The notes under the pieces are model-generated. The model was not told the DNA's origin. It searched no databases and was given only the letters and a program-made list of their open reading frames with translations. A program made the translations under genes and the position numbers. Shown piece by piece: positions 8,776 to 17,638 of a stretch of DNA of 64,000 nucleotides. Each line of letters starts with the position of its first letter. Positions within the stretch are counted from its first letter, which is position 1. Source of the DNA: Enemella dayhoffiae (GTDB lineage Bacteria > Actinomycetota > Actinomycetes > Propionibacteriales > Propionibacteriaceae); NCBI RefSeq assembly GCF_002250625.1, contig NZ_NMVQ01000043.1, positions 149,056 to 213,055 of the forward strand, given 5' to 3'.

Positions 8776-9609
8776 ATGACCGACCATGACCTCGACGTAC
8801 GCCACGCCATCGCCCCCGACCAGCTGCCGTTGTTCGACACGACCGATCTGCGGGACCGGTTCGTGGTCACCGACCTGTTCGCCGACGGCGAGGTCCGGTT
8901 GTGCTATTCGATGGCCGACCGGCTGGTGATCGGTGGGGTGGTGCCCGGTGGCAAGACCCTGGAGCTGCCCGTCCCGGACGAGCTGCGCGCCGAGAACTTC
9001 TGCGATCGTCGCGAGGTCGGCGTGGTCAACATCGGGGAAGGGGAGGCGACTGTTTCCTGTGACGGTGAGGAATTCAAGCTCACCAACCAGGAGGTGCTCT
9101 ACATCAGCCGCGGCACCCGGAAGGTCACCTTCGCCGGTGACACCCGGCTCTACCTGGTTTCGGCGCCGGCCCACGCCGAGCACCCGACGGTCAAGGTGAC
9201 CAAGGACGAGGCCGCCCCGGTCGCGCTCGGTGACATCAAGAACTCCAACGAGCGCACGATCTACAAGTACATCCACGACGAGGGCGCCAAGTCCTGCCAG
9301 CTGGTGATGGGGGTGACCGTGCTCGCCGAGGGGTCGATGTGGAACACCATGCCGGCCCACGTGCACGCCCGCCGCTCCGAGATCTACCTCTACTTCAACC
9401 TGCCCGAGGATCACCGCGTGGTGCACCTGATGGGTGAGCCGGAGGAGACCCGACACGTCATCCTGGCCAACGAGGACGCGGTGATCTCCCCGCCGTGGTC
9501 GATCCACGCCGGCATGGGCACCGCGGCGTACACGTTCGTCTGGGCGATGGCGGGCGAGAACACCGACTATGCGGACTGCGAGCAGCAGCCGATCACCTCG
9601 CTGCGATGA
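8776..9609 (+). CDS. kduI: 5-keto-4-deoxyuronate isomerase KduI
   Basis: A 277-residue cupin-type isomerase converting 5-keto-4-deoxyuronate to 2,5-diketo-3-deoxygluconate. Length and hallmark segments match the family: the metal site in MPAHVHARRSEIYLYF with the later His of WSIHAGMG, plus NIGEGEATVSCDGEEF and the YIHDEGAKSCQLVMG core. AGGAAAGGA precedes the start. The stop overlaps the kduD start by ATGA, coupling the two consecutive pathway steps. Confidence 0.95.
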   Translation: MTDHDLDVRHAIAPDQLPLFDTTDLRDRFVVTDLFADGEVRLCYSMADRLVIGGVVPGGKTLELPVPDELRAENFCDRREVGVVNIGEGEATVSCDGEEFKLTNQEVLYISRGTRKVTFAGDTRLYLVSAPAHAEHPTVKVTKDEAAPVALGDIKNSNERTIYKYIHDEGAKSCQLVMGVTVLAEGSMWNTMPAHVHARRSEIYLYFNLPEDHRVVHLMGEPEETRHVILANEDAVISPPWSIHAGMGTAAYTFVWAMAGENTDYADCEQQPITSLR

Positions 9610-10364
9610 GCGGGGTGCTGGACCTGTTCTCGTTGACCGGGCAGACGGCCGCGGTCACCGGGGCTTCCCGCGGGATCGGTGAAGCGATCGCGGTGGCACT
9701 GCTGGAGGCGGGGGCCGACGTGATCGGCACCGCCACCGGCGGCGAGCCCTCGGCGCTGCTCAGCGAGACCGCCGAACGCTGCGGGCGCGAGCTGACCTGG
9801 CGGCAGGCCGACCTGTCCGACCCGGACGCGGTCCGGGAGTTGGCCGGATCTCTCACCGGGGTGGACATTCTGGTCAACAACGCCGGCATCATCCGGCGTA
9901 CGCCCGCGGCCGAACACTCCGACTCCGACTGGGCCGACGTGCTGCAGGTCAACCTGGACGCCCCCTGGGTGCTCTCCCGCGAGGTCGGCCGGGCGATGCT
10001 CGAGCGCGGTCACGGCAAGATCATCTTCACCGCTTCGCTGCTCTCCTTCCAGGGCGGGATCAACGTGCCGGGGTACGCCGCCGCCAAGTCCGCGATCGCG
10101 GGCCTGACCAGGGCGCTCGCCAACGAGTGGTCCAGCCGCGGGGTGAACGTGAACGCGATCGCGCCGGGTTACATCGCCACCGACAACACCCAGGCCCTGC
10201 GCGACGACCCGAAACGGTCGGTCGACATCCTCGGCCGGATCCCCGCCGGGCGTTGGGGCGAGGCGTCCGACATCGGCGCTGCCGCGGTCTTCCTCGCCTC
10301 GGCCGCGGCGGCGTACGTGCACGGCACGATCCTGCCCGTCGACGGGGGCTGGCTGGGACGCTGA
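9606..10364 (+). CDS. kduD: 2-dehydro-3-deoxy-D-gluconate 5-dehydrogenase KduD (SDR)
   Basis: A 252-residue short-chain dehydrogenase. The NAD(P) motif TGASRGIG is at about residues 19-26, followed by NNAGI, the catalytic Ser in FTASLLS, and YAAAKSA (Tyr about 157, Lys about 161). As the partner of kduI it would interconvert 2,5-diketo-3-deoxygluconate and 2-keto-3-deoxygluconate. It is the last gene of the operon; the KDG kinase and aldolase needed next are not in the window. Confidence 0.9.
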   Translation: MSGVLDLFSLTGQTAAVTGASRGIGEAIAVALLEAGADVIGTATGGEPSALLSETAERCGRELTWRQADLSDPDAVRELAGSLTGVDILVNNAGIIRRTPAAEHSDSDWADVLQVNLDAPWVLSREVGRAMLERGHGKIIFTASLLSFQGGINVPGYAAAKSAIAGLTRALANEWSSRGVNVNAIAPGYIATDNTQALRDDPKRSVDILGRIPAGRWGEASDIGAAAVFLASAAAAYVHGTILPVDGGWLGR

Positions 10365-10400
10365 CCCGAGGTGGCCCGCCTGAGGGGCACCATCGACTGC

Positions 10401-11459
10401 ATGTTCGTCCGTCGATTCGCCGCTCGTCTTGTTGCTGGCCTGCTGATCGTGCTGTTCGTCGCGGGCGGGCAGGTCGCGGTCGCTCCGACGGCGCCGGCCT
10501 GCGCGTGCGGGGCGGCGCCGACGCGGGAGAACCAGCGGGTGACCGGTGAGACCGCGCTGATCACCTGGGACGGGCGGACCGAGACCATCGACCTGATCAT
10601 GCGGCTTGGCGGGCGTGCCAGCGAGGCGGCGTGGATCATGCCCACCCCCGCGGGCACTGAACTGTCGTTGGGCAGCAACAAGGTGTGGCCGGGGCTTGAC
10701 GTGGCGATCGCGCCGCGACCGGTCAAGGTCGCCGACTGGACGCCCCGGTTCGACTGGCTGACGGGTGGGGACGCCCGCAGCGGCGGCGCCCCGCCGGGTT
10801 CGGGGGCGCGGGTCGAGCGGGTCGTCGACATCGGCCCGTTTCGGGTGACCACCCTGGTCGGTGACGCCGGCTCGGTGAACCGGTGGCTGGCGGAGAACCG
10901 CTATCCGGTGCGACCGGAGCTGGTGCCCACCTTTCAGGGCTATCTCGACCAGGGGTGGCGGATCCAGGCGGTACGCCTGGTCCCCGAGCAGGCCGGTGGC
11001 ATGTTCCAGGAAAGCCTGCCCCCGCTGCGTTTGCGCTTCGACACAGATCGGGTGAGCTATCCGATCCGGCTCTCCCGGCACGCCGGCGGCAAGCAGCGCG
11101 TGGCACTCTATCTGGCCGCGCCACATCGGATGGCGATCACCACCGACGCCGCGCCGGGGCAACCGCTCCAGCTGATGTACGCCGGCTGGCAGCCAGGTCG
11201 CCTGATCGAGCGCCCGGAAGGGTTCACCGGCGACGGGCGGATCTTCCTCACCGCCTGGTCCGGCAACGTCGACCCGGACGCCTTCGTCGCCGACTATGCC
11301 TTCGCCCGGGCACCCGACGACAGCGAATTCTTCCGCACCTACCCCGTGATGGACCGTACGCCCGGCCGGATCCTCGGTCTGCTGATCGTGGTGGTACCAG
11401 TGGTGCTGCTGGGGGTGGGCGTCATCGTGGCGTGGCTGCTGATTCGCCGTCGAGGCTGA
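10401..11459 (+). CDS. DUF2330 domain protein, exported and membrane-anchored
   Basis: A 352-residue protein with an N-terminal signal peptide (MFVRRFAARLVAGLLIVLF) followed by the CACG segment common in DUF2330 proteins. The ectodomain includes TALITWDGRTETIDLIMRL and AAWIMPTPAGTE. A C-terminal membrane helix near residues 325-348 is followed by RRRG. The ATG at 10401 gives the cleanest signal peptide; an in-frame GTG at 10371 would add ten residues. It sits just after kduD, with no evident functional link. Function unknown. Confidence 0.75.
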   Translation: MFVRRFAARLVAGLLIVLFVAGGQVAVAPTAPACACGAAPTRENQRVTGETALITWDGRTETIDLIMRLGGRASEAAWIMPTPAGTELSLGSNKVWPGLDVAIAPRPVKVADWTPRFDWLTGGDARSGGAPPGSGARVERVVDIGPFRVTTLVGDAGSVNRWLAENRYPVRPELVPTFQGYLDQGWRIQAVRLVPEQAGGMFQESLPPLRLRFDTDRVSYPIRLSRHAGGKQRVALYLAAPHRMAITTDAAPGQPLQLMYAGWQPGRLIERPEGFTGDGRIFLTAWSGNVDPDAFVADYAFARAPDDSEFFRTYPVMDRTPGRILGLLIVVVPVVLLGVGVIVAWLLIRRRG

Positions 11460-11813
11460 GCATGATGCCGTTCGCCGGCCGCATCGCCGACACCGCCACG
11501 GCGCGCACGCGCTGCGGTTCGAGGGTGAATCGACCTCGGGCGAGCAGTCGGGCCAGCATCACGGTGAGTTCGGTGGTCGCCATCGACGAGCCGATGCAGC
11601 GGAGGGGACCGCCCCGTCGGTCACCTCGGCCAGCTCGGCGCGAAGCCGATCCTGCAGCTCGGGGCGGGCGCCGACGGCGTACGACAGCCACCCCATCGCC
11701 CCGCTGGTGGTCTCGTCGTCGGGTCGAGCCGGCGGATCCGTTCGGCCGCGGTGTCGAGGTACGCCGACGCGGGCCCGGGCGGCCACCGCCCCCCGGTAGC
11801 GCGGAGTGTTCAA
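11422..11813 (-). pseudogene. Decayed cytochrome P450 remnant
   Basis: On the minus strand three P450 pieces lie in different frames. RYRGAVAARARV and the I-helix piece DETTSGAMGWLSYAVGARPE (with RLRAELAEV) share one frame. AYLDTAAERIRRLDP, which belongs between them, is in another. From about 11610 the haem-ligand segment GPLRCIGSSMATTELTVML is in a further frame. About 100 residues normally between the I helix and the haem loop are missing at the junction near 11605-11610, and the N-terminal half is absent. At least two frameshifts plus one deletion mean the gene is dead. Its 3' end runs into the end of the DUF2330 gene. Confidence 0.75.
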
Positions 11814-11843
11814 CCGGGCTCTTCACACAGAGGAATTTGGCGC

Positions 11844-14783
11844 TCAGCCCTTGGCGCGGCGTTCCGCCGCCAGTCGCTTGGCCCGCTCGATCGGACTTTC
11901 CTTGCCGTTGCTGCTCGTGGCCGGTGCCGATTCGGGCTGGTCACCGGGTGCCGCCTGGGTGGCTTCGGCGGGCTCAGCCTCCGGCTGGGTGGCTTCGACG
12001 GGCTCAGCCACCGTCAGATCGGCCGGGGCGGCCGGCGTGTTGGTGGTCGTCCGCTTTCCCTTGCCGGCCTTGAGTTTGGCGCGTTCGATGGGGGAGAGGG
12101 GCTTGTCGGTGGGTTCGGGCTGGGTGGCTTCGACGGACTCAGCCGCCGTGGGTTCGGCTGGTTCAGTCGTCGTGTCGCTGGCCGGCTGTTTTCCCTTGCC
12201 GGCCTTGAGCTTGGCACGCTCGATGGGTGAGAGCGGCTTGTTGCCCTGGGGGGTCTCGGTTGGCTCGGCCACCGTCTCCTTGGCATCGGGTGCTTCGACT
12301 CGCTGCGCTCGCTCAGCCGACGTATCGCTCTTGGCGGCGGCACCGGCAACCCCGGCACCCGCGGCACCCTTTCCGGCGGCCTTGAGTTTGGCGCGCTCGA
12401 TGGGGGAGAGGGGCTTGTCGGTGGGCTCGGCCTGGGGGGCTTCGACAGGCTCAGCCGCCGTTTCCTTGGCTTCGACAGGCTCAGCCGGAGGGGTGCGGGC
12501 TTCGACAGGCTCAACCACCTCGGGCTCGGCCATCGGCTGAGCGGCTTCGTCCTTCTGGGTGGCGATCGCAGGCTGGCCGCGGCGTACTGATTCCAACAGC
12601 AGCTGGGCGACGTCGAGCACCTCGACGTTCTCGCCGTTGCCGTCGTGCTGCTCGGCGGTGAGGCCGTCGGAGATCATCACCCGGCAGAACGGGCAGGCGG
12701 TGGCGATCGCCGAGTTGTCGTTCTGGCCCAGCACCGTGAGCGCCTCGGAGGTCCGGTTGCGGTTGATCCGCGTACCGATCTTCTCCTCCATCCACATCCG
12801 CGCACCGCCAGCGCCGCAGCAGAACGACTTCTCGGCGTGCCGCGGCATCTCGGCGTACGTCGCCCCGGGGATGGAGCCGAGCAGGTCGCGCGGCGCCTCA
12901 TAGACCTGATTGTGCCGACCCAGATAGCACGGGTCGTGATAGGTGATGGTGCGCCCGGCGACCTCACCGCTCGGCGCGGCGACCGGGGTGAGTCGACCGT
13001 CGCGGACCAGTCGGTTCAGCAGCTGGGTGTGGTGCACCACCTCGAGCTCGACGCCCACCTGCGGATATTCGTTCTTCAGCGTGTTCAGGCAGTGCGCGCA
13101 GGTGGTGATGACCTTGTGCGCCTTTGCCTCGGTCAGCGTCGCCGCGTTCTCGGCGGCCAGCTGCTGGAACACGAACTCGTTGCCCGAGCGCCGCGCCGGA
13201 TCACCGGTACAGGTCTCCCCCTTGCCCAGCACGGCGAAGGTGACCCCGGCGGTGTTCAGCAGCTCGGCGACGGCCTGGGTGGTCTTCTTGGCGCGATCCT
13301 CGAACGCACCGGCGCAACCGACCCAGAACAGGTATTCGACCCCGCTCAGGTCCTCCACGTCCTCGCCGACCACCGGCACCTCGAACGGCAGCCCCTTGGC
13401 CCAGTCCATCCGCCCGTTGCGGTTCAGGTTCCACGGGTTGCCCTTGGTCTCCAGGCCCTTGTAGAGCCCGTTCAGCTCCTCGGGGAACTCCGACTTCACC
13501 AGCACCTCGAAGCGGCGCATGTCGAGGATGTGGTCGACGTGCTCGATGTCCACCGGGCACTGCTGCACGCAGGCGCCACAGCTGGTGCACGACCACAGCA
13601 CGTCGGGGTCGATCACGCCGACCGTGCCGTCGGTGCCGACCTGGATCGGGCCCCCGTGGGCCTGGGCGGCGACGTCCGGGTTGGGTCCGACCAGCGGACG
13701 TTCCGCCTCCGCGCGTACGCCCTCGGGCAGGCCCGCGCGGGCCGACTCGGCGGCCTGCAGATAGGGCGCCTTGGCGTACGCGTGCTCGCGCAGCCCCATG
13801 ATCAGCAGCTTCGGCGACAGCGGCTTGTCGGTCGCCCACGCCGGACACTGCGACTGGCAACGCCCGCACTCGGTGCACGAGGTGAAGTCGAGCAGCCCCT
13901 TCCAGGTGAAGTCCTCCACCTTGCCGACGCCGAGTCGCTCCTGGTCGTCCTCCTCCAGCTCCTCGACGTCCTCCAACCCGATGGGGCGGCCGTCGAGGTT
14001 GATCGGCTGCAGCTCACCGAGCGCGGTGCCGCGGGCCTTCCGCTTGAACCAGATGTTCGGCCAGGCGGTGAACCGGTGCCAGGCCACGCCCATCGTCAGA
14101 ATCAGCCCGAGTGTGCAGAACCAGACCATCGAGATGATGATCTTGATCGCCGCGACCCAGACGATCGCGGTCTCCAGCGCCTCCACCGACATCCCCTGTG
14201 GGGCGAGAAAAAAGGTGAGCGGGAAGTGGAACGGGGTGGCGTACTCCGGCTTCTCGTGCGCCAGCAGCGCGAAGTCGAGCGCTCGCATCACCAGCTCCAG
14301 CAGGCCGATCGCCAGGATGGTCAGCTCGATGTAGATCGCCTGACCGTTGTGCGACCCGAAGAAGCGGCCCTTGCCGTTGCCCACCACGAAGAACCGGTTG
14401 ATCATCAGGTAGATGATTGCGAGCAGGGTGAGCCAGGACAGGATCTCGGTGCCCCACTCATAGAGGAAGAAGTGCCCGATGATCGGCAGCGCGAAGCTCG
14501 GCGAGAACAGCTGTCCATAGGCCGCGACCAGCGTGAAGAACAGGTAGAGGAAGCCCAGGAACACCGCCCAGTGCGCCACACCGACCTTGGTCCACTGCCG
14601 CATCCGGGTGTGCAGGAAGGTCTCCAGCAGCAGTGCCTTCCAGCGCTCACCCGGGTTGTCGGTACGCCCGAGGGTCGGCTGCCCGAGCTTCACCACCCCG
14701 ACGATCCGCGCGACCGCGCGAGCGAACAGGGCGACGCCGATGACCGAGATCAGCAGGGCCAGGACTACGGGCACAGTGTTCAC
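11844..14783 (-). CDS. etfD: EtfD-like membrane Fe-S oxidoreductase with repetitive C-terminal tail
   Basis: About 979 residues. The N-terminal third has roughly six membrane helices. Two 4Fe-4S motifs follow, CTECGRCQSQCP near residue 300 and CTSCGACVQQCP near 400, then two cysteine-rich domains as in GlpC/HdrD proteins (CAHCLNTLKNEYP, SFCCGAGGARMW). This layout matches Mycobacterium tuberculosis EtfD (Rv0338c), which passes electrons from EtfAB in fatty-acid oxidation to the membrane. From about residue 746 the tail is a disordered array of four SPIERAK modules (three as KPLSPIERAKLKA) alternating with AEPVEA-type peptides. I prefer the GTG at 14783, preceded by GGAGT; an in-frame ATG at 14819 lacks an obvious ribosome site. 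Confidence 0.85.
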   Translation of the reverse strand: MNTVPVVLALLISVIGVALFARAVARIVGVVKLGQPTLGRTDNPGERWKALLLETFLHTRMRQWTKVGVAHWAVFLGFLYLFFTLVAAYGQLFSPSFALPIIGHFFLYEWGTEILSWLTLLAIIYLMINRFFVVGNGKGRFFGSHNGQAIYIELTILAIGLLELVMRALDFALLAHEKPEYATPFHFPLTFFLAPQGMSVEALETAIVWVAAIKIIISMVWFCTLGLILTMGVAWHRFTAWPNIWFKRKARGTALGELQPINLDGRPIGLEDVEELEEDDQERLGVGKVEDFTWKGLLDFTSCTECGRCQSQCPAWATDKPLSPKLLIMGLREHAYAKAPYLQAAESARAGLPEGVRAEAERPLVGPNPDVAAQAHGGPIQVGTDGTVGVIDPDVLWSCTSCGACVQQCPVDIEHVDHILDMRRFEVLVKSEFPEELNGLYKGLETKGNPWNLNRNGRMDWAKGLPFEVPVVGEDVEDLSGVEYLFWVGCAGAFEDRAKKTTQAVAELLNTAGVTFAVLGKGETCTGDPARRSGNEFVFQQLAAENAATLTEAKAHKVITTCAHCLNTLKNEYPQVGVELEVVHHTQLLNRLVRDGRLTPVAAPSGEVAGRTITYHDPCYLGRHNQVYEAPRDLLGSIPGATYAEMPRHAEKSFCCGAGGARMWMEEKIGTRINRNRTSEALTVLGQNDNSAIATACPFCRVMISDGLTAEQHDGNGENVEVLDVAQLLLESVRRGQPAIATQKDEAAQPMAEPEVVEPVEARTPPAEPVEAKETAAEPVEAPQAEPTDKPLSPIERAKLKAAGKGAAGAGVAGAAAKSDTSAERAQRVEAPDAKETVAEPTETPQGNKPLSPIERAKLKAGKGKQPASDTTTEPAEPTAAESVEATQPEPTDKPLSPIERAKLKAGKGKRTTTNTPAAPADLTVAEPVEATQPEAEPAEATQAAPGDQPESAPATSSNGKESPIERAKRLAAERRAKG
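11961..12516 (-). repeat. Cluster of REP-like elements in the etfD tail
   Basis: Copies of GGCTTCGACAGGCTCAGCC or close variants lie at 11961-11979, 11991-12009, 12126-12144, 12438-12456, 12468-12486 and 12498-12516. A long-loop variant (GCTTCGACTCGCTGCGCTCG followed by CTCAGCC) is at 12292-12318. On the coding strand most read as EPVEA peptides that separate the SPIERAK modules. Confidence 0.85.
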
Positions 14784-14883
14784 GCAACACTCCGATGGGT
14801 CGGTGGTTTCGGTGCCCATTGTGCGGCACGCGGCGTTTGCGCCATGTTACTGCTCAGTAGGGCCCCGGGGCCAGTGCCTCGTC

Positions 14884-15543
14884 TCAGCCGCCCGCCGCGC
14901 CGGCCGAGGCACCCGCGCTCTGCGCGGCCTGAATCGCCTTGTACGCCGCCTCCGCGGCCCAGTTCTCCTCGCGCAACTGCTTGGCTCGCGCCTTCACCGC
15001 CCGCTTCGCCGCACCGGACGCCTCGTCACCGATCATCGTGTGCGCCAGGTTGAGTGCGGACAGTACGCCGACCAGGGCTGCGGTCTCGGCGTCCGGGGCC
15101 TCGTTCTCGGCCAGCACCCGGAACAGCTGGGCGCGCACCTGCTGCTCCGGCTCCGGATTCACCGTCGGGTGCCGGGTGACCGGGATGAACCCGAGCACGG
15201 CCTGCTCTACGTCGCGCAGGATCCCGGCCCCGACCAGCCGCTCCTGCAGCGGTTTGCGGACGTGGCGATGGAGCCGGGTGATCGAGCTCTGCCGGAACCG
15301 GTCGCGACCGGCCAGCCGGGCCAGGGCGTCATCCAGCAGCGCGTCGTCGGTGGGGGAGTCGTCGACCACCACCACCCGGTTCGCCCAATGTCCGCGCTCA
15401 CCCTTCTCGGTCAGGCGTACCCGCCCGCGCAGCGCCAGGTCCAGCAGCACCGCACCGGCCAGCCCATAGTCGGCGTACTGACCCTTCACCTTCCCGGTGT
15501 CGTCGGCGGTGAGCAGCAGCAGGAGCTTCTCGGCGATCAGCAT
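14884..15543 (-). CDS. GPP34 family protein
   Basis: A 219-residue protein of the GPP34 (Golgi phosphoprotein 3-like) family: MLIAEKLLLLLTADDTGKVKG at the start, then DYGLAGAVLLDLALRGRV, SITRLHRHVRKPLQERLVGAGI and ALVGVLSALNLAHTMI. In eukaryotes the fold binds phosphoinositides; the role of the many actinobacterial copies is not established. It is transcribed away from the OpuC operon and lies 64 bases from the preferred or alternative etfD start region. Confidence 0.85.
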   Translation of the reverse strand: MLIAEKLLLLLTADDTGKVKGQYADYGLAGAVLLDLALRGRVRLTEKGERGHWANRVVVVDDSPTDDALLDDALARLAGRDRFRQSSITRLHRHVRKPLQERLVGAGILRDVEQAVLGFIPVTRHPTVNPEPEQQVRAQLFRVLAENEAPDAETAALVGVLSALNLAHTMIGDEASGAAKRAVKARAKQLREENWAAEAAYKAIQAAQSAGASAGAAGG

Positions 15544-15641
15544 GGCGCCACGCTAGCCCGTGGATCGGGTCGTCCCCGGCGATGTCGGTGACAGCGGTTA
15601 GGCTGGTCGGACTTCCCCAGTCCCCGGCAGCGAGGATCGCC

Positions 15642-16991
15642 TTGATCGAGTTCAAGTCGGTGTCCAAGGTCTACCCGGACGGCACCCGCGCGGTGTCCGA
15701 TCTCGACCTCACGGTGCCCTCCGACGGCATCACCGTCATGGTCGGTCCGTCCGGTTGCGGCAAGACGACCCTGCTGCGGATGGTGAACCGGATGGTCGAG
15801 CCGAGCTCCGGTTCGATCGAGTGGGACGGCACCCCGATCCGCAAGCTGAAGAAGACGGTGCTGCGCCGGCAGATGGGTTACGTGATCCAGAACGGTGGGC
15901 TGTTCCCGCACCGCACCATCGTCGAGAACATCGGCACGGTCCCCGAGCTGCTCGGCTGGTCCGACGCCAAGATCACCGCCCGCGCCCACGAACTGCTCGA
16001 GCTGGTCGGGCTCGATCGCAAGCTCGCCCGCCGTTTCCCGGCCCAGTTGTCCGGTGGGCAGCAGCAGCGCGTCGGCGTGGCCCGGGCGCTGGCCGCCAAT
16101 CCCGACCTGCTGCTGATGGACGAGCCGTTCTCGGCGGTCGACCCGCTGGTGCGCGCCGACCTGCAGGAGTTGGTGAAGAAGCTGCAGCGGGAGCTGAACA
16201 AGACGATCCTGCTGATCACCCACGACATGGACGAGGCGCTCAGCATGGGTGACCGGGTGGCCGTGCTGCGCACCGGCGGCGTGCTGGCCCAGTTCGACAC
16301 CCCCGACGAGATCCTGGACAACCCGGCCGACGACTTCGTCGCCTCCTTCGTGGGACGCGACCGCGGTTACCGTTCGCTGAACTTCGCCGGTACGCCGGAT
16401 GCGCCGCTGGAGCGGGTGCGGACCGTGCGCAACGCCGCCCACCAGCGCGGCGAGGGGCAGACCGGCGAACCGGTGCTGGTGGTGGACGCCGACGGTCTCC
16501 CGCTGGGCTGGGCAGACAACGCTCGCCCCGGTCGGCTGCTCGGGCTGGGCAGCACGTTCACCCACCCCGGTGCCCCGCTGCGCGAGCTGGTCGAGGCGGC
16601 CCTCACCTCCCCGGTCGGACTGGCCGTGGCCGTCGGGGCGGACAACCGGTACGCCGGCGTCCTCCCCGCCACCCGGGTGATGGAACAGGTCAAGGCCTAC
16701 CGCGCCGAGGTTGCCGACGATCAGGTGGCCCGTCAGGTGAAGGCCGAACAGGACGCCGAGGCCGCCCGGATCGAGGCCGAACGGCTCGCCGCCGAAAAGG
16801 CCGCAGAGGAGGAGCGCCGCCGCGCCGAGGCTGCCGCCGCCGAGGAGGAGCGCCGCAACGCCAAGGGGCGCAGGCGTCGCAAGGAACCGGTGGGCGACGA
16901 GTCCCCGCGTTCGGTGAGCGAGGAGCGCGGCGAGTCCCCACGGTCGGTGAGCGAGGAGCGCGGCGACGAGTCGAAGGGCAAGACCCCGTGA
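15642..16991 (+). CDS. opuCA: Osmoprotectant ABC transporter ATPase (OpuCA/ProV type)
   Basis: A 449-residue ATPase powering glycine-betaine/choline-type uptake. Walker A GPSGCGKTT is at about 36-44, the signature LSGGQQQRVGVARAL and Walker B LLLMDEPFSAVD follow, and the substrate-type accessory segment (CBS-like) spans about 255-360. The TTG start at 15642 has GAGG six bases upstream and begins the conserved IEFKSVSKVY. A charged extension of about 85 residues closes the protein; it ends with two copies of ESPRSVSEERG. The stop overlaps the next start (GTGA). Confidence 0.9.
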   Translation: MIEFKSVSKVYPDGTRAVSDLDLTVPSDGITVMVGPSGCGKTTLLRMVNRMVEPSSGSIEWDGTPIRKLKKTVLRRQMGYVIQNGGLFPHRTIVENIGTVPELLGWSDAKITARAHELLELVGLDRKLARRFPAQLSGGQQQRVGVARALAANPDLLLMDEPFSAVDPLVRADLQELVKKLQRELNKTILLITHDMDEALSMGDRVAVLRTGGVLAQFDTPDEILDNPADDFVASFVGRDRGYRSLNFAGTPDAPLERVRTVRNAAHQRGEGQTGEPVLVVDADGLPLGWADNARPGRLLGLGSTFTHPGAPLRELVEAALTSPVGLAVAVGADNRYAGVLPATRVMEQVKAYRAEVADDQVARQVKAEQDAEAARIEAERLAAEKAAEEERRRAEAAAAEEERRNAKGRRRRKEPVGDESPRSVSEERGESPRSVSEERGDESKGKTP

Positions 16992-17638
16992 TCGACTGGA
17001 CCTGGCTGCAGGCCAACACCTCCGAGATCGTCGGGCGGACCGGCGAGCACGTGGTGCTCTCCCTGCTCCCGGTGCTGATCGGCCTGGTCCTGGCGCTGCC
17101 GGCCGGTTATCTGGTCAGCCGCAGCGGCCGTGCCGCCGGGGCCTGGCTGGCCGTGCTCGGGCTGCTCTATGCGATCCCCTCGATCGCCATGTTCGTGCTG
17201 ATGCCGATGATCCTCGGGACGAGGATGCTCGACCCGGCCAACGTCGTCGCGGCCCTGAGCGTGTACGCCTTCGCGCTGCTGGTGCGCAATGTCAGCGACG
17301 GCTTCCGCGCGGTCGACGAGACCGTGCGCCAGTCGGCGGTGGCGATGGGTTACGGCCCGGTACGCCGAGTGCTCGGTGTCGAGCTGCCGCTGGCGATGCC
17401 GGTCATCTTCTCCGGCCTGCGCGTGGCGACGGTCTCGAACATCTCGCTGGTCTCGGTCGGTGCGGTGATCGGCATGGGTGCGCTCGGTGAATATTTCACC
17501 CAGGGGTTCGACCAGGGGTTCGCCACCCCGATCGTGATCGCCATGGTGCTGATCCTGGTGCTGGCCCTGGTCGCTGACGGGCTGATCCTGTTCCTACAGC
17601 GGGTTTTCCTGCCCTGGTTCGGATTGAGGGCGCGATGA
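16988..17638 (+). CDS. opuCB: Osmoprotectant ABC transporter permease (OpuCB type)
   Basis: A 216-residue membrane protein with five or six helices. Family segments include LYAIPSIAMFVLMP, LLVRNVSDGFRAVDETVRQSA and the EAA-like loop AVAMGYGPVRRVLGVELPLAMP. The GTG start overlaps the ATPase stop, and its stop overlaps the next start, so the operon is tightly coupled. Confidence 0.9.
   Translation: MIDWTWLQANTSEIVGRTGEHVVLSLLPVLIGLVLALPAGYLVSRSGRAAGAWLAVLGLLYAIPSIAMFVLMPMILGTRMLDPANVVAALSVYAFALLVRNVSDGFRAVDETVRQSAVAMGYGPVRRVLGVELPLAMPVIFSGLRVATVSNISLVSVGAVIGMGALGEYFTQGFDQGFATPIVIAMVLILVLALVADGLILFLQRVFLPWFGLRAR

Noticed and set aside
12645..15053. Long plus-strand open frame of about 800 codons opposite etfD
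   Set aside because: It is a high-GC shadow: composition is His/Arg/Gly/Leu-rich without motifs, while the minus strand encodes a clear Fe-S oxidoreductase.
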